The notes beneath the pieces are model-generated. The model did no database searches. It saw only the letters and a program-made list of their open reading frames with translations, and was not told where the DNA came from. Source: an uncultured Ruminococcus sp. (lineage in GTDB: Bacteria > Bacillota > Clostridia > Oscillospirales > Acutalibacteraceae). Taken from it: DNA of 10,037 nt. Shown piece after piece: positions 1 through 6,900 of the stretch. Numbering within the stretch: position 1 is the stretch's first letter; every line of letters begins with the position of its first letter. The position numbers and the translations under genes are program-made. The stretch is from the NCBI GenBank assembly GCA_902773265.1, contig CACYDZ010000335.1:1-10037 (forward strand), in the 5' to 3' direction.

Positions 1-458
1 CTACCTGCGGTATCGTCCCCAGAATTTACGAACTCGCCGACAGAAAATTACAAATCACACTTTCGGTTTCTCTTCATGCCCCGAATAACACCCTCCGCAA
101 TCAGACTATGCCTGTCAACAGAAAATATCCTGTTGAACAGTTGATTAAAGCGTGCAGGTACTACGCCAAGACCACTAAACGCCGTATTACCTTTGAATAC
201 GCTATGATAGATAAATTCAACGATACGGACAGTTGTGCTTTACAACTGCTACAGCTCGTCAAAGGAATGTTGTGTCATATCAACCTCATTCCTGTCAATA
301 CCGTTGCCGAAACCGATTACCGCCAAAGTCAGAAAAAACAACTTCTGCACTTTGCCGAAATTCTCGAAACCAACGGTATTCCCGTAACGGTACGGCGTAC
401 ACTGGGTTCTGATATTGACGCTTCCTGCGGACAGCTTCGCCGTAAACATATCCCTTAA
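1..458 (+). CDS. rlmN: RlmN, 23S rRNA (adenine-C2)-methyltransferase, 3' part only
   Basis: This is the C-terminal part (about 151 codons, frame starting at base 3) of the radical-SAM enzyme that methylates C2 of A2503 in 23S rRNA and A37 in some tRNAs. The 5' end, with the CxxxCxxC iron-sulphur motif, lies outside the window. Visible family signatures are TCGIVPRI, SLHAPNN, MPVNRKYP, INLIPVN and the C-terminal DIDASCGQL. The Cys of this last motif (codon 426-428) matches the conserved Cys that carries the transient methyl group in RlmN and Cfr. The end at RRKHIP is normal for the family. RlmN rather than Cfr is favoured by the prpC-prkC neighbours, an order widely conserved in Firmicutes. 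The gene is followed by hairpins that could end or attenuate its transcript. Confidence 0.95.
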   Translation, partial: TCGIVPRIYELADRKLQITLSVSLHAPNNTLRNQTMPVNRKYPVEQLIKACRYYAKTTKRRITFEYAMIDKFNDTDSCALQLLQLVKGMLCHINLIPVNTVAETDYRQSQKKQLLHFAEILETNGIPVTVRRTLGSDIDASCGQLRRKHIP

Positions 459-464
459 CCTCTT

Positions 465-486
465 AAAATTTGCGACAGCAAATTTT
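465..486 (+). terminator. Hairpin directly after rlmN, weak terminator candidate
   Basis: Perfect 9-bp inverted repeat AAAATTTGC / GCAAATTTT around a GACA tetraloop, starting 7 bases after the rlmN stop. The stem is AT-rich and has no following T-run, so intrinsic termination is uncertain. It may act as a 3' end stabiliser or partial attenuator before prpC. Confidence 0.4.
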
Positions 487-490
487 CCAT

Positions 491-584
491 AAAAGTTTTT
501 GGCGGACTTTTTTCAAAAAGTCCGGCAGGATTGTCAAGGGTGCAACCCTTGACGCAGGTTTTTTAAGGGCAACAGCCCTTAAAC
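491..584 (+). repeat. Intergenic multi-hairpin repeat, copy A
   Basis: This 94-base stretch holds three perfect hairpins in a row. The first is at 503-524 (CGGACTTTTT / AAAAAGTCCG), the second at 533-553 (GTCAAGGGT / ACCCTTGAC, loop GCA) and the third at 562-583 (TTTAAGGGC / GCCCTTAAA, loop AACA). Read on the opposite strand, bases 3496-3580 show the same order of blocks: AAAAG..GTTTTG, CTTTT..GAAAG, a TCAAG..CTTG stem and GGGCAA.AGCCCTTAAAC. The two are therefore diverged inverted copies of one element flanking prpC-prkC. The type resembles non-coding repeats scattered between genes in gut Clostridia; that resemblance is from general knowledge and was not searched. Confidence 0.6.
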
Positions 585-595
585 TCTACAGCAGA

Positions 596-601
596 AAGGA
601 G
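596..601 (+). promoter_or_regulatory. Ribosome binding site of prpC
   Basis: AAGGAG, 8 bases before the ATG at 610, fixes the prpC start. No convincing promoter hexamers are seen between the hairpin repeat and this site, so prpC is probably read from a promoter upstream of rlmN or from one hidden in the repeat. Confidence 0.85.
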
Positions 602-609
602 CATAAATA

Positions 610-1353
610 ATGCAACTATATACCAGAACAGACATCGGTCTTGTTCGTTCCAGTAATCAGGACTGTGTAGACGGCGGTTTTCTGTTTGACGGAAAACTGA
701 TGTGGGCAGTACTTTGTGACGGTATGGGCGGTGCTAACGGCGGAAATGTCGCCAGTCAGACCGCCGTTGATGTGACCAAAGAGGCTATCGTTTCCTTTGA
801 CCGCAGAGCCAGCGACTATCAGGCAGAAGATTTTCTGAGAGATATTGTTGATAAAGCCAACAGTACCATCTATAACAGACAACGCAGAGATATCACTTTA
901 CAGGGTATGGGAACAACGATGGAACTGATTGTCGCCCATAAAGGCTGGGCAATGATTATCCATGTGGGTGACAGCCGTGTTTACCGTATACACAACAAAA
1001 AAATCAAACAACTTACACAGGACCATTCTGTTGTACAGGAAATGGTCAATCGTGGGGAAATTACCTTAGAACAGGCTCAGGTACACCCTAACAAAAATTT
1101 CATTACCAGAGCTGTCGGTGTTGACCCCTATGTTATTCCTGACTACATAGAAGCACCGTTCAGTGATGAAGATATTCTGATTGTCTGTTCTGACGGACTG
1201 ACCAATTATATTTCAGATAAGCAAATTCTCAGCTATGCAGAAAGTTGCAGTGGTGACGAACTGACTGACGCTTTGACAGAAGAAGCGAAACGCAATGGTG
1301 GCGGAGATAATATCTCTGTTGCCGTGATGTATGCAAATAATATTCGGGAGTGA
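610..1353 (+). CDS. prpC: PrpC, PP2C-type Ser/Thr protein phosphatase
   Basis: A soluble metal-dependent (Mn/Mg) phosphatase of the bacterial Stp/PrpC family. It removes phosphate from Ser/Thr residues of the PrkC kinase and its targets. The 247 residues match the usual length of about 250 and cover the single PP2C domain. Visible motifs are RSSNQD (13-18), CDGMGG (36-41), GMGTT (99-103), GDSRVYR (120-126), LTQDHS (135-140), FITRAVG (164-170), SDGLTNYI (194-201) and GGDNISV (231-237). Expected metal ligands Asp18, Asp37, Gly38, Asp195 and Asp233 are all present, so the enzyme should be active. No membrane segment is seen. The stop codon lies 5 bases before the preferred prkC start, so the two are translationally linked. 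In Firmicutes this pair controls cell-wall synthesis, growth and spore germination. Confidence 0.97.
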   Translation: MQLYTRTDIGLVRSSNQDCVDGGFLFDGKLMWAVLCDGMGGANGGNVASQTAVDVTKEAIVSFDRRASDYQAEDFLRDIVDKANSTIYNRQRRDITLQGMGTTMELIVAHKGWAMIIHVGDSRVYRIHNKKIKQLTQDHSVVQEMVNRGEITLEQAQVHPNKNFITRAVGVDPYVIPDYIEAPFSDEDILIVCSDGLTNYISDKQILSYAESCSGDELTDALTEEAKRNGGGDNISVAVMYANNIRE

Positions 1354-1358
1354 TGTTT

Positions 1359-3431
1359 ATGGATAAGTATGTGGGTAAAAAATTAGACGGAAGGTATGAA
1401 ATTCAGGAACTTATCGGCATTGGCGGTATGGCTACTGTCTATAAAGCATATGATATTAAAGATAACCGCACTGTGGCTATCAAAATTCTTAAAGAAGAAT
1501 TTTCCCAGAACGGTGAATTTATCAGACGCTTTAAAAATGAGTCCAAAGCAATATCGGTATTATCTCACCCGAATATTGTCAAGGTATATGATGTCAGTTT
1601 TGGTGATGTGATACAATATATCGTCATGGAATATATTGACGGCATTACCCTCAAAGAATATCTTGACCAGCAGGAAAATAAAATTGACTGGAAGATGGCA
1701 GTTTATTTTATCAGCCAGATTCTCAAAGCTATACAGCACGCCCATGAAAAGGGCATTATTCACCGTGATGTCAAACCGCAGAACATGATGCTTTTACAGG
1801 ACGGTACTATCAAAGTTACCGATTTCGGTATTGCCAGATTTTCCAACACCGAAACCCGTACCATGACGGATAAAGCCATTGGGTCTGTGCATTATATTGC
1901 CCCTGAACAGGCTAAGGGTGAGCGTACAGACGGTAAAAGTGATGTTTACTCCATAGGCGTTATGCTTTACGAAATGCTGACGGGTAAACTGCCCTTTGAA
2001 GCCGACAGTGCTGTTTCTGTAGCCATTATGCAGTTACAGTCCGACCCTCAGCCTCCCAGAGATATCAACCCTGATATTCCCGCAGGTCTGGAAGAAATCA
2101 CCTTGCGGGCTATGCGTAAAGACCCTACCCAACGCTATGCCAGTGCAGAAGAAATGCTTTCCGATTTACAGAAAGTAACCAAAAATCCGTCTACGGTATT
2201 CCATTACGAATATCCCGCCGATGATACAGAACCCGAAGACGATGAACCCACCTATGCCAAATATACAGAGGTAGCTGAAAAAGCCCGTTCACCGATTTTC
2301 AACATTCTTGTGGGTGTATTCACCTCTTTAATTCTTTGTTTAATTCTGTTCGGTTCACTTGCCCTTTTACATTCCTGTGAGGCAAGCAATACCGCTTCTG
2401 TGGATATTCCTAATTTTGTGGGTCAGAAATATTCTTCCGTCACCGAAAACAAGAGTTACAAATTCACATGGGATGTTATCAATATCTATGATGCCAACAA
2501 ACCCGAAGGCGAAATTCTTGCTCAGGAACCTGTGGCAGGAGCGAAGAAAGTCAAAGAAGGAGCGGTAATTACGCTTACTGTCAACAGTTCAGATACACTT
2601 ATCGCTGTTCCTTATGTTTCAGGTGAACCTGAAGAAACCGCTATCGCCAAAATCAAAGCAAAAGGACTTTCGGCTGATGTTGTCTACATTGAAGACGAAG
2701 ATACCGCTGAAGATATTGTCAGAGATACTACCCCTAAAGCCGGCAGTGAAGTTTCCGTAACGGAAAAAATCAAAGTCTTTGTCAAAAAGACCGTTGTCAA
2801 AGATACTGTCACCGTTCCCGATGTTTCCAATATGACCAGAGATGAAGCGTCTCAGGCTGTCGGCAATGCCGGACTGACTTTTGATTATGAATATAATACA
2901 GAAGTCGATTTGCCCGCCGAAACGATACTTGGTCAAAGTCCGATGAAAGGCAGTGAAGTCCAGAAAAATGCTATTGTTAAAGTATATGTTGCCAAAGGTC
3001 TGGACAAGTATAAAATCCTCAATATTACTACACTGCTTCCCACAAATGCTGTTACACAATGTCCTGTAAAAGTGACTATCGACGGTGTTCTTGATGAGAG
3101 CGTCAGCCGTAATATGATTCCCGCCACACAAAAACAGATTACTTTTTCTGTAAGAGGTAAAGATACTTCTGTTGTTTATGTAGAAGTTGACGGACAAATC
3201 TGGAGAAAATACGAAATTGACTTTGTGAACAAACAAGTCAGATTTACCGCAGGGTCTTATATTCCTCCCGTACAGCAGCCTACTGAACCGCCTACCTCGT
3301 TTGTTCCTGTTACACCGTCAGAAGAACCTACCGAAGAACCGTATGAAGAACCTACCGAAGAACCGTATGAGGAACCTACAACAGAAGAACCTGTAATTCC
3401 CGATAATGCCACCGAAAATACCGAAGATTAA
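1359..3431 (+). CDS. prkC: PrkC/Stk1, membrane Ser/Thr protein kinase with three PASTA domains
   Basis: A 690-residue eukaryotic-type kinase that senses muropeptides or lipid II outside the cell and phosphorylates cytoplasmic targets. The kinase domain (about 12-275) has glycine loop GIGGMATVY (20-28), Lys42, Glu61, HRDVKPQN (135-142), DFG (155-157), GSVHYIAPE (175-183) and SDVYSIG (194-200), so all catalytic residues are present. An acidic linker leads to one membrane helix (about 313-338). Three PASTA repeats follow at about 347-409, 413-476 and 484-547. After them come a beta-rich module of about 80 residues and a Pro/Glu/Thr tail (635-690). An in-frame GTG at 1350 and ATG at 1353 also exist. 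ATG 1359 is preferred because GGGAG at 1346-1350 is 8 bases away and MDKYVGKKLDGRYEI is the typical family start. The usual downstream partner, rsgA, is absent. Confidence 0.96.
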   Translation: MDKYVGKKLDGRYEIQELIGIGGMATVYKAYDIKDNRTVAIKILKEEFSQNGEFIRRFKNESKAISVLSHPNIVKVYDVSFGDVIQYIVMEYIDGITLKEYLDQQENKIDWKMAVYFISQILKAIQHAHEKGIIHRDVKPQNMMLLQDGTIKVTDFGIARFSNTETRTMTDKAIGSVHYIAPEQAKGERTDGKSDVYSIGVMLYEMLTGKLPFEADSAVSVAIMQLQSDPQPPRDINPDIPAGLEEITLRAMRKDPTQRYASAEEMLSDLQKVTKNPSTVFHYEYPADDTEPEDDEPTYAKYTEVAEKARSPIFNILVGVFTSLILCLILFGSLALLHSCEASNTASVDIPNFVGQKYSSVTENKSYKFTWDVINIYDANKPEGEILAQEPVAGAKKVKEGAVITLTVNSSDTLIAVPYVSGEPEETAIAKIKAKGLSADVVYIEDEDTAEDIVRDTTPKAGSEVSVTEKIKVFVKKTVVKDTVTVPDVSNMTRDEASQAVGNAGLTFDYEYNTEVDLPAETILGQSPMKGSEVQKNAIVKVYVAKGLDKYKILNITTLLPTNAVTQCPVKVTIDGVLDESVSRNMIPATQKQITFSVRGKDTSVVYVEVDGQIWRKYEIDFVNKQVRFTAGSYIPPVQQPTEPPTSFVPVTPSEEPTEEPYEEPTEEPYEEPTTEEPVIPDNATENTED
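3321..3380 (+). repeat. 24-base tandem repeat in the prkC tail
   Basis: Two identical 24-base units (3321-3344 and 3345-3368) and a partial, slightly changed third (from 3369) encode EEPTEEPY in tandem. The repeat lies in the extracellular C-terminal tail after the PASTA domains. In-frame units of this kind can change in number by slippage without breaking the protein. Confidence 0.85.
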
Positions 3432-3440
3432 ATTGTAATT

Positions 3441-3478
3441 AAAAAACTGTCGCATATCTTTTTATGCGACAGTTTTTT
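3441..3478. terminator. Bidirectional intrinsic terminator between prkC and the convergent helicase operon
   Basis: A perfect 15-bp stem pairs 3441-3455 (AAAAAACTGTCGCAT) with 3464-3478 (ATGCGACAGTTTTTT) around an 8-base loop. It has an A-run on the left and a T-run on the right, so both transcripts would carry a G/C core followed by U residues. It starts 9 bases after the prkC stop and would end the rlmN-prpC-prkC message. In the other direction it could stop the minus-strand helicase transcript, although that one ends about 250 bases away. Confidence 0.9.
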
Positions 3479-3495
3479 GTTTTGAATTTTTATCT

Positions 3496-3580
3496 GTTTA
3501 AGGGCTTTGCCCCTAAAAATCTCACAAGGGGTTTCACCTCTTGACCCCACCACTTTCGAAAAGGTAGACAAAACTCTTTT
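3496..3580 (-). repeat. Intergenic multi-hairpin repeat, inverted copy B
   Basis: On the minus strand this 85-base stretch aligns block by block with bases 491-584. Shared parts are a leading AAAAG..GTTTTG, a CTTTT..CGAAAG segment, a TCAAGaGGTG / AACCCCTTG stem and the closing GGGCAAAGCCCTTAAAC. Two of the stems now carry mismatches, so this copy is more decayed than copy A. Confidence 0.55.
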
Positions 3581-3604
3581 AGTTGTCATAGCTGAACCTT
3601 AGAT

Positions 3605-3687
3605 AAACACTCCTCACGAAGCGAGGGGTGACAGGCAGTATATATTTGTTGTTCATAATCACAACAAATAATAGATTTGTTCAATTA
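3605..3687 (+). repeat. Direct repeat, left copy (flanks the helicase block)
   Basis: Bases 3610-3687 align without gaps to 9149-9226 at 61 of 78 positions, in the same orientation. The 3' half (3639-3687) is the best conserved, at 41 of 49. Inside it is a 9-bp perfect stem, ATTTGTTGT (3644-3652) / ACAACAAAT (3661-3669), around the loop TCATAATC, which is unchanged in the other copy. The 5' part forms a second possible stem, CACTCCTC / GAGGGGTG. No open frame or transposase is seen, so this is a non-coding repeat. The stretch 3432-3730 holds only this, copy B and the terminator. Confidence 0.7.
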
Positions 3688-3730
3688 CAGTAGCATAAAA
3701 CCGAAAAATGATTTTATCCCCATTGAATTT

Positions 3731-3966
3731 TCAGATAAGAAATTTGATAAAATTATTCAATCTGGATATTTGTTCATCAGTAATATCAAAGTAATCTGAT
3801 GGTTGAATATTTCCCAGAATATCGGAAATATATCTGAAACATTCTATAATCTTTTCATTATGAAAGGTGTCCGCAGTAGCCTCTACTTATCTATGGACTC
3901 AATACCATTAGCCAAATAATCCATAAACATTTTTGCCTGTTGTAATTTGTCAAATTTTTTATCCAT
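3731..3966 (-). pseudogene. Small helicase-linked gene, frameshifted remnant
   Basis: An ATG at 3966-3964 is preceded by AAGGAG (3974-3979) at 7 bases. It lies 30 bases past the helicase stop on the same strand, as expected for a second gene of one operon. The first frame encodes 27 residues (start MDKKFDKLQQAKMFMDYLAN) and stops with TAG at 3885-3883. The next frame then runs on to TGA at 3733-3731, giving about 50 residues that include FRYISDILGN and ITDEQISRL. It is closed upstream by TAA at 3889-3887, so the shift must lie within about seven bases. One lost base, or two gained, explains it. No slippery heptamer for programmed frameshifting is seen. The joined product of about 78 residues recalls small uncharacterised proteins that I remember from Clostridia; no function can be assigned. 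Confidence 0.6.
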
Positions 3967-3995
3967 GTTCAATCTCCTTAACAAAACGATGGAAG

Positions 3996-6900
3996 TTATT
4001 CTGTATCTCTACGAAAATGAATATCTGCCAGAATCACTGCCACTTCTTTTATATCTTCTTTGCCTTTCCATGCACAAATAAATCTTATTACCGCATCATA
4101 AGGAACATAACCTGAAGCCCTGAGTTGTTTGCATTTTTCATTACATTTTGAAGAAAATTGCAAAACAGGAAATTTTCTTCCGTTTGTATTCACATATAGT
4201 TTGTTACATTCTACAACAAGATGACTTCCACTTTTTAAACGAAGTATCAACTCCTTTTTATCTTTGAAAAAATCCAGATAGACATCTTTATGGGAAAGTT
4301 GTAAAATCAGTTCTGAAGGTTTGGGATAAGTACGGTAATCCACTTCACTACAAGAAGCATATTCGGTAAATTTATCGAATACATTACCACGATAATGAAT
4401 ATGAAGTCGTTTTTTTGCCCTTGTCATACCAACATAAAGTTTTCTTTTTTCTTCATCGCTTGTCATATTTGTAGAATTGATGAGCATATACACATTGTCA
4501 AATTCTCTGCCCTTAGACTTGTGCATTGTCGAAATAGTAATTATGCCTTGTTCCTCGGTATAAAAGTCCTCTATTTTGGATTCGTGCAGAAATATTTCAA
4601 AATCAGTACGGTATTTCTTTTCGTTGGTTTCTTCAAATGTGTGCAGAATATTCATAACAACAGATATACAGGCACTGTCATAATAGCGGTTCTGTAATTC
4701 TTGAACAGCATTGTTCCACTGTTCATTACTGATAACCGATGAAGTATGGTTAATACTCAGTTTTTTGAGAAAGAACCGTATTTCGGCAATATCATACATA
4801 TCAAATCCGTCAAGGGATTGTATCAGTTTTGACGGGATATTTTTCTGTTTCAATATACCAAGTATGAACAAAGATTCCTGATTGGTATATGTCAGAACAC
4901 AAGTTGTTCCGTTTGCATTAACAGACAGTATATCTTCCACTAATGCTGTTTCTATATTGACCCCACTATGTTTTATCAGTTTTACTTCACCAAGATTTTC
5001 AGAAACTGCCTTTATATTTTCTGTTTTCATTCTTTCAGGAATTTCTTTAACAAAGCGGTTGGCAAATGATACAATGCTGATACTGCTTCTGTAATTCTCT
5101 GTCAGTGAATACTGTCTGGCATTATAGTGGGTAATCAGTGACTTGAGATACTTTGAATCTGAACCACGAAACTGATAGATATTCTGGTCATCATCACCTA
5201 CGGCAATAATCCGCATATCATCATTATACTTCATCATAAATTCAACAAGTCTGTATTCATGGCTGTCCATGTCCTGTGCCTCATCTATAACGAGAACTGT
5301 TTTGGTAATCCTGCCCAAATCAACATCACCTTTGCAAAGGCGTTCAACAGCATCTCTGACAATATTATCAGAAGTTTCAACATTACCTATCTTTCCCAGT
5401 AAATCAAAACAATAGGAATGGAATGTCTTTATTTCTATAAAGTTGGCAGCGTTACCAATCAGAGTATGAAGTCTTTGTTTGAACTCTATGGCAGCTGCTC
5501 TCGAAAATGTCAGCATGAGCAACTGTTCATGTTTTACATCTTCAAGCAAAAGCAGTGAAGCGAGCTTATGAACCAGAACCTTTGTTTTTCCGCTTCCTGG
5601 TCCTGCAGAAACAACAATATATTTTGAGCTGTCATCATGAATAATTTCGAGTTGTTTTTCAGAAAGCGTATTAAAAAGTTGTCTGTATTTTTTAGGTGTG
5701 ATGTTGCGTTTGATTTCTTTGGTTCTTTCGCCACCAAAATACTGTGATAGAAATTTTTTATAATCCATCTGGAAATAATCATTGACAAATTGCAAAGCCG
5801 CATGATAGTCACGCACCATCATATTAGCATATTCACCTATAATATGTATCTGTTGTATCTTCTGTTGATAAAATTCGTTAAGTTGTCTGTAATCTTCAAG
5901 TTTATAGCGTATCTTATTATCCGTTATCAGTCTTTTGATACGCATTCCGCCATACAGTACAAGAAATCCGCCTTCTATCTTTAATGCCCCGATTTTTGAA
6001 AGAAACAGCAACGCTTCTTCAATTTGATTTTGAGAAATATTCCCCGAAGATTGTTTCTGACAGACTTTCATCAGTTCTATAACAGAAAACTGAACCAATA
6101 ACTCACTTTTGATATTGATATTGTTATCGCTGATTTGAAAAAGATAGTCGATAATACATTCGGCGATATGATAGCTGTTATGACGATTTTCTCTGATATG
6201 CTCCATACTGAGTTTTGGCACGATGATTACCCTGTTGGTGGCTTGATTCTGTTCTTTTTGAATATAACCGCGTATCGTCCAATAGTAGAATAGTGTTTTT
6301 ATGGAGTTGACTGAACTTGTCTTAATACCGCTTGTCAGTGCCGCTTCATTCAATTCCTTATAATTCATACAAAGTTTATCCATATGAATATAATCGAGTA
6401 AAAATGTTTCCAGAACCTGAAAGCGACGAAGTATCAGTTTTGATTTATTGAGTGTATCGTTTTTTTGTATATATGCAGTAAGGTCTTTTGCATCAGCCAG
6501 CAATCCCTCTTCACGCATTTGTTGTATAGAATATATAACATCCTCTTTTTCTATACCAAGCCTGTCCGCAAGATAGTCTACTCTTGATTCTGCATCAGTA
6601 TTGCCTGTCATGGCAATACTTTTGCTGGAAATGAGAGATTTTATAATGCGTTTGGCCATAGTTCTTTCCGCATCATTGCGAAATTTGAAAGAGTTATCTA
6701 TATGTTCAATCGCTTCTGTCATACTTTTGACAAGAATACTTGTCGCATAAATTTTCGGCACATTTTTTCCCCTATGAATATATCCTGCATTTTCCAATGC
6801 TTGTATAGCCGTTTTTACTCTGGTTTCTATATCATAAACACTATCATCCCAGCCTGCCTGTCTTGCGATTTCAAGAGGTGAACAACATACTTCCATATTT

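Noticed and set aside
491-584. Repeated hairpins as a small CRISPR array
   Set aside because: The units differ in sequence and are not separated by spacers of constant length. No cas gene is present.
2619-3236. 205-codon open frame on the minus strand inside prkC
   Set aside because: It lies wholly antisense to the PASTA and C-terminal coding region, which has clear family motifs. It has no good ribosome binding site and no recognisable domain.
3883-3966. The 27-codon frame as an intact small gene or toxin-like peptide
   Set aside because: Coherent coding continues in the next frame directly after the stop, so a frameshifted longer gene explains it better.
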